Shown here one piece after another: positions 1 to 8,522 of a stretch of DNA of 64,000 nucleotides. The DNA is taken from positions 62,001 to 126,000 of the forward strand of contig JACJZI010000006.1 in NCBI GenBank assembly GCA_020635655.1, given 5' to 3'. Under the pieces are notes generated by a model. It did not search any database. It saw nothing but the letters and a program-made list of their open reading frames with translations, and had not been told where the DNA came from. The stretch comes from Flavobacteriales bacterium (lineage in GTDB: Bacteria > Bacteroidota > Bacteroidia > Flavobacteriales_F > PHOS-HE28). Position 1 is the first letter of the stretch, and every line of letters starts with the position of its first letter. Made by a program: the position numbers and the translations under genes.

Positions 1-2352
1 GTGACGAGCCTTGGTGATGCGGGTAGCGTGATGATCGAGTACACGGTGAACCCCCCGAATACGCCGGTGCAGATCGGCCCCTTCGGCACCGGACCGCAGA
101 CCATCACCGGCCTCAACTTCGGCGATGAAGTGGCCGTGACCCTGCTTCATGACGCGGATGCGGCCTGCGACCAGTCGCTCGGCAGCATCATCCTGCCCGC
201 GACCTGCCCGCCGGACAATGACAACTGCGACGGCGCGATCGAGCTGACCGTGGGCCTGGACGGCGACTGCCCGGCCAATGCGACCACGGCCACCACCGAG
301 AGCTCCACTGAAAGCCCGGAAGGCGAACCAAGCTGCGACACCGGCCTCCAACATGGGGATGTCTGGTTCTGGTTCGATTCGGGAATGAACACCACCATCA
401 ACTGGAACTTCACGCAGGGCACAACGAATATTTCCATCGTGGACCTCTTTGAAGGGACCTGCCCGGGTGGGTTGACCGAGGTGGATTGCGCCTTCAACTT
501 CGGTGACATCTCCGACTCCTGGACGGTGACACCGATGACGACGTACTATGTGCGTGTATCGTACAGCTACGATTTCGATACGCCCGGTACGTTCGACATC
601 TGCCTGAGCGCACCGCCGCCGCCGCCTGCCAATGACCTCTGCGACGACGCCATTGCCGTCAGCTGCAACAGCGTGACGAGCGGCACGACGATCAACGCCA
701 CGGCGGACGACGCCCCCGGCACCTGCACCACGGGCCTGAGCACGGCCGGCGGCGTGTGGTATACCGTGACCGGCTGGGGCGGCCAGATGACCGCCAGTCT
801 CTGTGGCGCCGACTACGATACCAAGATCGGCGTGTTCACCGGCAACTGCGGAGGGCTCACCTGCGTGATCGGCAACGATGACGACCTCGGCACCGATGGC
901 GCCGAGGTCTGCGGCGGCGGGCTTGCCAGTTCCACCTCATGGGCCTCGGTGGATGGTGTGGTCTATCACATCTACGTGACAGGCTTCTCGACCAACACCG
1001 GCAACTTCGACCTGGAGATCAGCTGCGGCGACAGCAACCCGGCCTGCACGGACAACAGTGTGACCGTGGACCTCATGACCGATGGCGCCGGTGCCGAGAC
1101 CAGCTGGGAGATCGTCCCCTTCGGTCTTTCCGTTCCGGTCTGCTCCGGCAGCGGTTACAGCGACAACATGAACTACATGGAGAGCTGCTGCCTGCCCGAC
1201 GGCGACTACGTGCTGACCTTCTTTGACAGCATGGGCGACGGCATGAGCACCGGCGGCTACCGCCTGCTCGATGGCAACAACGAACGCATCATCGACAACT
1301 GGAACGACGGCGTGTTCGGCAGCACCAGCTCGACCGGCAGGGCCTTCCACGTGCCCCTGGGTACCGACCATGTGATCTTCGGCGATTGCGATCGCGAGGA
1401 TTGGCAGCCCACCGAGTTCATCGTGGCCTCTCCCAACGCGGCCGTGAGCGCCGAATGGGGCGTGGGCGATCAAACGGACGACGGCTATCAGTTCTGGTTC
1501 TCCAACCCGGACGGTGGCTACAACCGCCTGATCCTCCGCAACCACGCCACCTCGGGCGGATACGGTCCGGCGGGCCCCACCCGCGCCTGCCACCTGCGGC
1601 TCAACTCCATGGTGACCCTGCCCCTGCCCTACGACGTGCTGCTCAATGTCCGCGTGAGGAGTCTGGTGAACGGCGTGTATTCCGCGTTCGGACCAGCCTG
1701 CCGGTTCATGATGCCGAGCACTCCTCCGAGCTGCCCCACCACCATGCTGATCGACAACCCCAACAACCCGAACTACTCCTGTGGGGTGGAAAGGGTCTTC
1801 GGGGGATCCGACAAGGTGTATTGCTACCCGGTGAGCGGCGCCAACAAGTACAGGTGGAGCTTCCGCAATTCCGACGAGGGATTCCTGCGCAACATCGCCA
1901 GCAACAATGCCGGTCTCGTGTTGAACTGGGTGACCCTGCCCCTGGTGGATGGCGGCCAGTACTGGGTGTTGGTCCAGGCCAGCTTCGACAACGGCGCCAA
2001 CTACTGTCCCTTCGGTGACAGCTGCATGGTGACGATCAACAACGCAGCCGCAGCGCTCAGTGAGCGCAGCGCCATGGTGGACACCGAGCAGAACATCAAC
2101 CTCTTCCCCAACCCCAACAACGGCGATCAGGTCTACCTGACCATGAACGACCTGCCCGAGGGTGTGGAGAACGTATCTGTTGAAATGTTCGACATGTACG
2201 GCAAGCGCGTGATGAGCACGACCCTGACCGGTCAGGACGGCATGATCAACTCGGTGATGTACCTGGACAGGTCGCTGGCAAGTGGCCTCTACACGGTGAA
2301 CCTGACCGCTGGTGACCATGCCTGGACCCAACGGTTGATGATCAACAAGTAA
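1..2352 (+). CDS. T9SS type A cargo protein with two PPC-like domains (5' end cut off)
   Basis: The reading frame is open from the first base, so the true start and signal peptide lie outside the window; 783 residues are visible. Two tandem domains of about 135 residues (roughly 72-208 and 209-344), each beginning with an N-D-x-C-D-x-A-I pattern and rich in Cys and Trp, resemble bacterial pre-peptidase C-terminal (PPC) domains. A shared 345-residue region follows that is almost identical to the end of the next gene. The last ~75 residues start LFPNPNNGD and end in a short basic tail (RLMINK), the type A T9SS sorting domain. It is therefore inferred to be secreted across the outer membrane and anchored or released by T9SS. 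No catalytic motif is visible; adhesion or ligand binding is a guess. Confidence 0.85.
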   Translation: MTSLGDAGSVMIEYTVNPPNTPVQIGPFGTGPQTITGLNFGDEVAVTLLHDADAACDQSLGSIILPATCPPDNDNCDGAIELTVGLDGDCPANATTATTESSTESPEGEPSCDTGLQHGDVWFWFDSGMNTTINWNFTQGTTNISIVDLFEGTCPGGLTEVDCAFNFGDISDSWTVTPMTTYYVRVSYSYDFDTPGTFDICLSAPPPPPANDLCDDAIAVSCNSVTSGTTINATADDAPGTCTTGLSTAGGVWYTVTGWGGQMTASLCGADYDTKIGVFTGNCGGLTCVIGNDDDLGTDGAEVCGGGLASSTSWASVDGVVYHIYVTGFSTNTGNFDLEISCGDSNPACTDNSVTVDLMTDGAGAETSWEIVPFGLSVPVCSGSGYSDNMNYMESCCLPDGDYVLTFFDSMGDGMSTGGYRLLDGNNERIIDNWNDGVFGSTSSTGRAFHVPLGTDHVIFGDCDREDWQPTEFIVASPNAAVSAEWGVGDQTDDGYQFWFSNPDGGYNRLILRNHATSGGYGPAGPTRACHLRLNSMVTLPLPYDVLLNVRVRSLVNGVYSAFGPACRFMMPSTPPSCPTTMLIDNPNNPNYSCGVERVFGGSDKVYCYPVSGANKYRWSFRNSDEGFLRNIASNNAGLVLNWVTLPLVDGGQYWVLVQASFDNGANYCPFGDSCMVTINNAAAALSERSAMVDTEQNINLFPNPNNGDQVYLTMNDLPEGVENVSVEMFDMYGKRVMSTTLTGQDGMINSVMYLDRSLASGLYTVNLTAGDHAWTQRLMINK
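1178..2214 (+). repeat. 1-kb direct repeat, copy 1 (3' part of first cargo gene)
   Basis: This segment matches 6038-7074 at a constant offset of 4860 bases with no insertion or deletion. Long blocks (for example 1386-1620 and 1801-2030) are identical or differ by a single base, while short blocks near 1261-1300, 1780-1795 and 2041-2085 differ at many positions. The mosaic of identical and divergent patches fits gene conversion between duplicated cargo genes. Confidence 0.93.
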
Positions 2353-2376
2353 GATCACATACGACCTCTGAGAGAA

Positions 2377-2406
2377 AAGCCCCGGCCCATGGCCGGGGCT
2401 TTTTTT
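2377..2406 (+). terminator. Rho-independent terminator
   Basis: A perfect 11-bp GC-rich stem with a 3-nt loop (CAT) is followed directly by a run of seven T. It lies 24 bases after the stop codon of the first cargo gene and should end its transcript. Confidence 0.92.
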
Positions 2407-2451
2407 GTCCCCCATCCATGGCAATTGTTGAAAACCTTTCGTCGAATGATA

Positions 2452-2482
2452 TTGACTGATGGTCGACGATATTCTATGTTTG
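2452..2482 (+). promoter_or_regulatory. Bacteroidota-type promoter for the 1520-residue cargo gene
   Basis: A TTG (2452-2454) is followed after 20 bases by TATGTTTG (2475-2482), matching the Bacteroidota sigma-ABfr consensus TTTG-N19-TAnnTTTG. Predicted transcription would start near 2489 and give a leader of about 160 nt. The leader opens with an 8-bp hairpin (2490-2513, CTTTCGGG/CCCGAAAG). The rest of the 297-base gap 2353-2649 holds only this promoter, the upstream terminator and unremarkable sequence. Confidence 0.55.
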
Positions 2483-2649
2483 ATATGCCCTTTCGGGCCT
2501 TTCGTCCCGAAAGTCCGCATCACCGGACCAGACACCCCACTCCCCCTGATCCTCGAGTCGCCCCAGGGCACAGCCCGGGTGACCCTCACGCCTGCCTCCA
2601 TTCTTCCTTCTGAACAGGCCCCGTGCCTTACGAACGGCGATGACCCGCT

Positions 2650-5600
2650 ATGTCATCACTGTCCCAAACCACAATGCGACCAAACCCATTCCTCATGGAC
2701 CATCGGACCATACACCTACCCCCCTGCGACCAGGTCCAGCGGGGCGAGCCCGTCCCATCGGGCGCTTCCGGCCGGAGTTCCGGCAGCCGTCGGACCCACC
2801 AACGTTGGGGCCAGGCGATACTTGTCACGCTCAGCATGTTGCTGATCGGCCACCTCCACGCCCAGGTCGGGATCCCGGCCGCGCAGGGCGGTTTCGAGAA
2901 CGCGACCAGCACCTTCGCGGCCAACGGCTGGAGCACCGCTATCCCCGGGCTCACCCGCGACTGGCGCGTGGGCACGGCCGCCGGGGCGGCCTCAGGCACC
3001 AAGGCGGCCTATCTGGGCAGCGCCACGAACAACAACGGCTCCAACAGCGCGACGTACGGTTACTTCTACCGGGACGTGACCGTACCCGGCGGATCCACCA
3101 ACGTGCTCCTGAACTTCAAGGTGAAAGTATCGACCATTGACAATGGCTGGGACTATCTCGACGTGTACGTCACCACCCCGGCCTACACCCCGGTCGCGGG
3201 AACGGATGTGTACGGATCCCCGGGATACACCAATGTCCTCGACTACACGTCACCCGCGTTGGCCAGCTTCACCGCGCAACCCACCGTTGACCTGACCTAC
3301 CTGGCGGGCACCACGATCCGGCTCGTGTTCGAATACACCTCGGACGGGATCACTCCGCATGCCAACTTCGCCGTGGATGACGTCAGCCTGAACTGGACCA
3401 CCTGCACCGGTGTTGCCCCCGGTGTGGATGTGACATCGAGCACGGCATGCGAAGGAGGTGACCTTTTCCTGACCGGGAACATTACCAGCGGTTCCGCCAC
3501 GGTATTCAGCTGGACCGGGCCGAACGGATTCATGTCCGCCCTGCAGAACCCCATGATCAGCGGTCTTGACCCCCTCCTGCACAGCGGCACCTACACACTG
3601 ACCGCGGGGAACGGTCCGGGTACCTGCGCGGGAACGGACAATGAGACGGTGACGGTCGGATGGAACCCGACCCTGACCCTCGCCGCGGACCCCGATCCGG
3701 CCTGCGCGGGCGGCAGCACGACGCTGCAAGCCGTGGCCAGCCCCAATGACCCCGTAGTGGCCAGCGCTGCGAGCGGCGCGGTCAACCTGGCGATACAGGA
3801 CAACAATACCACCTCCACCAACCTGACCTTGTCCGACGGCGCAGGCAGCGTGGTGGCCGGTTCCACGGTGACGGTCACCTTGAACATCACCCACACTTAC
3901 GATGCGGACCTGGACATCTATCTCGATGGGCCCGGTGGATGCGGCACCCTGGAGCTGTCCACCGACAATGGCGGCTCTGGTGACAATTACACCAACACGG
4001 TGATCCAGACCGGTGCGGGTACGCCCATCACCGGGGGTTCTGCTCCCTTCACCGGTACTTTCGCGCCGGAGGGGAACATCTCCGCCCTGGCGACCTGCCC
4101 GGTGAACGGGACCTGGACCCTGCGCGTTGCTGACGACGCCGGCGGCGACACCGGCACCCTGCTGGATTGGGGACTGTCCATCAGCACTAATCCCGTGGGC
4201 GGGAACTACACCACGGTCTTCGGTGGTCCGGGCCTTGGCGGCACCACGTATTTCGGCGCCAACGACCACATCGCCGAGGCAGTGGCCAGCGCACTCGCGG
4301 CGGGTACCAACAGTTTCAGCGCCACGGTGACCGCGCCCAACGGCTGCCAGGCCAGCGCTTCGGTGGACGTGGAGGGCAACGCCCCGCTGGCCAATGGGGA
4401 GATCCTCCCCGCCGCGCCCCTGCTCTGCACCCCGGGCGCCTTGGAACTGACCGCCAACCCCATCGGCGGCGGTGGTCCCTTTACCTTCCTTTGGAGCCCC
4501 GGTGGTGAGACCACGGCCACCAAGACAGTGACCACCAGCGGTTCCTACAGCTGCCTGATCACTGATGCCTGTGGAGGCAGCTTCATGGCGAACACGAACG
4601 TGGCGGCCTCCCCCACCCCGATGGCCAGCGCCACCAGCAACAGCCCGGTATGCGAGGGGCACGATCTGATGCTCGACGGGTCTTCGGACATCGGCAGCTC
4701 CTTCAGTTGGACAGGCCCGAACGGCCTGAACGAAACCACCGAGGATGTCACCCTCAATGGGGCGACCGCGGCCGCCGCAGGCGAATACACCTTCACCGCC
4801 ACGGCGGGCGGCTGCACCAGCGCACCCCAGATGGTGAACGTGATGATGGACCCCAGTCCCACGGGGGTGTCCGCCGATGCGACCGACCTGGAGGTATGCC
4901 CGGGCAATGTGGTGGACCTGACCAGCACGGCGGACCTCCCGTCGTCCTCCGTCCTGAGCGAGGATTTCAACGGTGGTGCCGCGGGATGGAGCCAGGTGAA
5001 CAACAGCACGGGAGGCACCCCCGCCAATGCCGCGTGGGCCCTGTTCACCAGCCCCTATGCCCCGGGAGGCAGTTGGAGCGGGAATTTCAGCAGCAATGAC
5101 GCCTCACAGTTCGCCTTCAGCAACAGCGACGCGCAGGGAAGTGGTGCCACGCTGACAGAGACCTATCTCCTCAGCCCGGCGTTCGACCTGACCGGCTACA
5201 CTGCGGCCACACTGAGCTTCTGGCACTACTATCGGGATATCGGCACCGGTGACAATGCGGATGTCGACGTATCGACCGATGGAGGTACCAATTGGTCCAC
5301 CATCCAGAGTTGGACGAGCACCCAGGGCACCCAGACCGGCTTCGTGAACGCCAACCTGAGCCTGGATGTGTTCGTGGGCCAATCCTCTGTGATCATTCGC
5401 TTCCATTACCACGCTGCTGGCTGGGATTGGGGCTGGGCCATTGACAACGTGAGCGTGACAGGTACACCGGCCCCCCTCCAATTCAGCTGGTCCAGTGATC
5501 CGTTCGGTTTCAGCGGAATGGGCCAGGACCAGACCGGCGTCGTCGTGGCCACCGCTCCGATCGACTATATCGTAACGGTGACGGGCAGCAATGGATGCAC

Positions 5601-7212
5601 CACCTCTGCGAGCGTATCGCTCACTTTGAACGCGCCGCCGTTGCCTACATCCATTGGCAGCTACGCGATATGCGATGGAGCGGCAGTGCCGATCGGGCAG
5701 GGCCTGACGGCCACCGCGGCGCCCCCCCCTGCCGTGGTGAACTGGTATGACGCATCGATCGGTGGCACCCTGTGGGGCACCAGCGAGATCTTCGACCCCG
5801 TGACCGCCGGGGCAGTGAACGCGTCGGTGGCCGGCATCTATACGTTCTATGCAGCGAACGAGGTGGATGGCTGTGAGGGCGACCGAACACCAGCCTATTT
5901 CTTCGTCGGGAACAACGATCTGGACCTCGCCATCGAAACGGACAACAATGGCAACGAGACCAGTTGGGAGATCACCGCGGATGGTCTGAACGTGGCGGTG
6001 TGTTCCGGTTCGGGATATGGGAACAATATGGCCTATACAGAGAGCTGCTGCCTGCCCGACGGCGACTACGTGCTGACCTTCTTTGACAGCATGGGCGACG
6101 GCATGAGCAATGGCGGCTACCGGTTGAGCATGGCCAATGGTGACCGTGTCATCGACAACTGGGAGGATGGCGTGTTCGGCAGCACCAGTTCGACCGGCAG
6201 GACCTTCCACGTGCCCCTGGGCACGGACCACCTTGTCTTCGCGGATTGCGATCGCGAGGATTGGCAGCCCACCGAGTTCATCGTGGCCTCTCCCAACGCG
6301 GCCGTGAGCGCCGAATGGGGCGTGGGCGATCAAACGGACGACGGCTATCAGTTCTGGTTCTCCAACCCGGACGGTGGCTACAACCGCCTGATCCTCCGCA
6401 ACCACGCCACCTCGGGCGGATACGGTCCGGCGGGCCCCACCCGCGCCTGCCACCTGCGGCTCAGCTCCATGGTGACCCTGCCCCTGCCCTACGACGTGCT
6501 GCTCAACGTCCGCGTGAGGAGTCTGGTGAACGGCATGTATTCCGCGTTCGGACCAGCCTGCCGGTTCATGATGCCGAGCACTCCTCCGAGCTGCCCCACC
6601 ACCATGCTGATCGACAACCCCAGCAACCCCAACTACTCTTGTGGCGTCAGCAGGGCCTTCGGGGGATCCGACAAGGTGTATTGCTACCCGGTGAGCGGCG
6701 CCAACAAGTACAGGTGGAGCTTCCGCAATTCCGACGAGGGGTTCCTGCGCAACATCGCCAGCAACAATGCCGGTCTCGTGTTGAACTGGGTGACCCTGCC
6801 CCTGGTGGATGGCGGCCAGTACTGGGTGTTGGTCCAGGCCAGCTTCGACAACGGCGCCAACTACTGTCCCTTCGGTGACAGCTGCCTGGTGACGATCGAC
6901 AACCCCGCGGCAGCGCTCCACGACCGCACCGCGATGCTCGACACCGAGCAGAACATCAACCTCTTCCCCAACCCCAACAACGGCGATCAGGTCTACCTGA
7001 CCATGAACGACCTGCCCGAGGGTGTGGAGAACGTATCTGTTGAAATGTTCGACATGTACGGCAAGCGCGTGATGAATATCACACGGACTGCGGATGATGG
7101 TCTGTTGCACACCGAGATCGACCTGGATGCGACACTCGCCTCCGGCCTGTACCTGGTGAACGTGACCGCTGGTGACCGCACCTGGACACGACGTCTGCTC
7201 ATCAACAAGTAG
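2650..7212 (+). CDS. Large T9SS type A cargo protein with P-domain and jelly-roll modules
   Basis: 1520 residues as called. A hydrophobic segment ending HLHAQ at about residue 73 looks like the signal peptide, so the first ~50 residues are unusually long. Starts at 2674 or 2695, or a non-ATG start nearer the hydrophobic stretch, are possible. Visible modules: a jelly-roll-like N-terminal domain (~85-250), a proprotein-convertase P-like domain (~373-514, with DADLDIYLDGP and NGTWTLRVAD), Ig/PKD-like repeats (~515-765), a MAM-like domain (~768-937), more Ig-like sequence, the module shared with the preceding gene (~1130-1475), and a type A sorting domain ending RRLLINK. Probably an exported adhesin or binding protein; no enzyme domain is seen. 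It follows its own promoter and ends just before a bidirectional terminator. Confidence 0.85.
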   Translation: MSSLSQTTMRPNPFLMDHRTIHLPPCDQVQRGEPVPSGASGRSSGSRRTHQRWGQAILVTLSMLLIGHLHAQVGIPAAQGGFENATSTFAANGWSTAIPGLTRDWRVGTAAGAASGTKAAYLGSATNNNGSNSATYGYFYRDVTVPGGSTNVLLNFKVKVSTIDNGWDYLDVYVTTPAYTPVAGTDVYGSPGYTNVLDYTSPALASFTAQPTVDLTYLAGTTIRLVFEYTSDGITPHANFAVDDVSLNWTTCTGVAPGVDVTSSTACEGGDLFLTGNITSGSATVFSWTGPNGFMSALQNPMISGLDPLLHSGTYTLTAGNGPGTCAGTDNETVTVGWNPTLTLAADPDPACAGGSTTLQAVASPNDPVVASAASGAVNLAIQDNNTTSTNLTLSDGAGSVVAGSTVTVTLNITHTYDADLDIYLDGPGGCGTLELSTDNGGSGDNYTNTVIQTGAGTPITGGSAPFTGTFAPEGNISALATCPVNGTWTLRVADDAGGDTGTLLDWGLSISTNPVGGNYTTVFGGPGLGGTTYFGANDHIAEAVASALAAGTNSFSATVTAPNGCQASASVDVEGNAPLANGEILPAAPLLCTPGALELTANPIGGGGPFTFLWSPGGETTATKTVTTSGSYSCLITDACGGSFMANTNVAASPTPMASATSNSPVCEGHDLMLDGSSDIGSSFSWTGPNGLNETTEDVTLNGATAAAAGEYTFTATAGGCTSAPQMVNVMMDPSPTGVSADATDLEVCPGNVVDLTSTADLPSSSVLSEDFNGGAAGWSQVNNSTGGTPANAAWALFTSPYAPGGSWSGNFSSNDASQFAFSNSDAQGSGATLTETYLLSPAFDLTGYTAATLSFWHYYRDIGTGDNADVDVSTDGGTNWSTIQSWTSTQGTQTGFVNANLSLDVFVGQSSVIIRFHYHAAGWDWGWAIDNVSVTGTPAPLQFSWSSDPFGFSGMGQDQTGVVVATAPIDYIVTVTGSNGCTTSASVSLTLNAPPLPTSIGSYAICDGAAVPIGQGLTATAAPPPAVVNWYDASIGGTLWGTSEIFDPVTAGAVNASVAGIYTFYAANEVDGCEGDRTPAYFFVGNNDLDLAIETDNNGNETSWEITADGLNVAVCSGSGYGNNMAYTESCCLPDGDYVLTFFDSMGDGMSNGGYRLSMANGDRVIDNWEDGVFGSTSSTGRTFHVPLGTDHLVFADCDREDWQPTEFIVASPNAAVSAEWGVGDQTDDGYQFWFSNPDGGYNRLILRNHATSGGYGPAGPTRACHLRLSSMVTLPLPYDVLLNVRVRSLVNGMYSAFGPACRFMMPSTPPSCPTTMLIDNPSNPNYSCGVSRAFGGSDKVYCYPVSGANKYRWSFRNSDEGFLRNIASNNAGLVLNWVTLPLVDGGQYWVLVQASFDNGANYCPFGDSCLVTIDNPAAALHDRTAMLDTEQNINLFPNPNNGDQVYLTMNDLPEGVENVSVEMFDMYGKRVMNITRTADDGLLHTEIDLDATLASGLYLVNVTAGDRTWTRRLLINK
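6038..7074 (+). repeat. 1-kb direct repeat, copy 2 (3' part of second cargo gene)
   Basis: Partner of 1178-2214 at offset 4860. It encodes the same ~345-residue module plus the start of the T9SS C-terminal domain. The similarity stops abruptly within the sorting domain: after the codons for GKRVM both the DNA and the protein diverge. Confidence 0.93.
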
Positions 7213-7236
7213 GGGGTATCCCGTTACAGACACAAA

Positions 7237-7268
7237 GAAGAGCCCCGGCCGATCGGCCGGGGCTCTTC
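7237..7268. terminator. Bidirectional terminator between convergent genes
   Basis: A perfect 32-base palindrome (16-bp arms centred on GATC) sits between the stop codons of the convergent genes ending at 7212 and 7284. T-rich bases follow on both sides but no long T run, so termination efficiency is uncertain. Confidence 0.75.
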
Positions 7269-7283
7269 CATTCATCCCATGCA

Positions 7284-8522
7284 TCAACGGCGAGGGGCAT
7301 CGGGATAGAGCAGGTACCTGGCCCTGATCCTCCGGAAGCGATCGATCCCTTCCTTCCAGGAAGCGCGGATGCGGTCCTCATCCCAACCCTGCTGGACCTG
7401 TTCACGCAGTTGGGGACCACCTGCGAGCTTGTCGAAATAGGAGTTGAAGAAGTGGTCCTTGTCCGTTGCGTGTTGATACATCCCGATCAACCAGAAAAGC
7501 TCCAATCGCGGGGTCAGTCGGGTATAGAACTCCCCGTACTCCGACAGGTCGAGCCCCCTGCATGTTCTTCCCTTGTAGGGCGGGTCCTTGGCCCCCGGCA
7601 TGGACCGCGGCGTGAAGGTGAAATTGCCGATCGGGCAATCCGGATAGCCGATGCATTGGAACGGCTGGCCCGTCCCGCGTCCTACACTGACGATGGTGCC
7701 CTCGAAAAGACCAAGTGCGGGATACAGATAGACCGAGGCCATATCGGGCAGGTTCGGTGACGGTCGCACCGGCAGTTCGTACCGCACGGAGTGATCATAG
7801 CCCGCACAGGTCACCACCGTCAGGTCACAACGAACGCCCTTTTCGAGCCAACCCTCCCCGTTCACCATGCCGGCATACTCGCCGATGGTCATGCCGTATA
7901 CCAAGGGGATGGGATGCATTCCGACGAAGGATGCGTACTTCGGGTCGAGCACCGGACCATCCACGAAAAACCCATTGGGGTCGGGACGGTCCAGCACGAT
8001 CAAGGGCTTTCCCGCCTCGGCGGCCGCCTGCATCACGTAGGTGAGCGTGCTGATGAAGGTGTAGAAGCGTACACCGACGTCCTGAATATCGAATACCAGC
8101 ACATCCAGGTCATCAATGGTCGCCGGATCCATGCGTTTACTGTCCCCGTAGAGCGAAACGACGGGTAGTCCCGTCAACGGGTCGGTCCCATCGGTCACGG
8201 TCTCGCCATCGCTCAGATCGCCCCGAAAGCCGTGCTCCGGGGCGAATACGCGCACCACCTGGACCCCGGACCGCAGGAGGGAATCCACCAAGGACACGTT
8301 CCCGATCCGGCCTGTCCGGTTCGTGATCACGCCGACACGCCTGCCCCGTAATCCAGGGAGATAGATCGCGGTCCGCTCCGCACCCACCTGCACACGGACG
8401 GCACTGTCCAGCACGACCACCTCCTCCTGGCCCACCGAAGGGGTCGGCAACATGATCAGGGGAAGCGCGAGGGCCGCGGCTATCTTCGTCGCGAACAAGA
8501 TCGGCATCAGGCGCTTGTCCAT
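7284..8522 (-). CDS. DUF1343 protein, NamZ-like exo-beta-N-acetylmuramidase
   Basis: 412 residues from the ATG at 8522; an in-frame ATG at 8534 is also possible. Residues ~6-30 form a signal peptide (hydrophobic, then PSVGQ), so the protein is periplasmic or secreted. The body matches the DUF1343 family: a Rossmann-like domain with the conserved PEHGF motif at 95-99, GVITNRTG, and VLVFDIQDVGVRFYT, and a C-terminal domain ending in SWKEG-type sequence. The founding characterised member, NamZ of Bacillus subtilis, removes terminal MurNAc from peptidoglycan fragments. A role in cell-wall turnover or recycling is therefore likely. Its start codon overlaps the proposed start of the divergent permease gene. 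Confidence 0.85.
   Translation of the reverse strand: MDKRLMPILFATKIAAALALPLIMLPTPSVGQEEVVVLDSAVRVQVGAERTAIYLPGLRGRRVGVITNRTGRIGNVSLVDSLLRSGVQVVRVFAPEHGFRGDLSDGETVTDGTDPLTGLPVVSLYGDSKRMDPATIDDLDVLVFDIQDVGVRFYTFISTLTYVMQAAAEAGKPLIVLDRPDPNGFFVDGPVLDPKYASFVGMHPIPLVYGMTIGEYAGMVNGEGWLEKGVRCDLTVVTCAGYDHSVRYELPVRPSPNLPDMASVYLYPALGLFEGTIVSVGRGTGQPFQCIGYPDCPIGNFTFTPRSMPGAKDPPYKGRTCRGLDLSEYGEFYTRLTPRLELFWLIGMYQHATDKDHFFNSYFDKLAGGPQLREQVQQGWDEDRIRASWKEGIDRFRRIRARYLLYPDAPRR

Noticed and set aside
1178..7074. Repeat as an insertion sequence or composite transposon
   Set aside because: The repeat is in frame within two coding genes, has no terminal inverted repeats, and encodes no transposase.
5104..7287. 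A 727-residue minus-strand frame opposite the cargo gene, and a similar one at 937-2601
   Set aside because: Antisense shadows of genes with signal peptide, domains and T9SS ends. Their resemblance to each other follows from the direct repeat.
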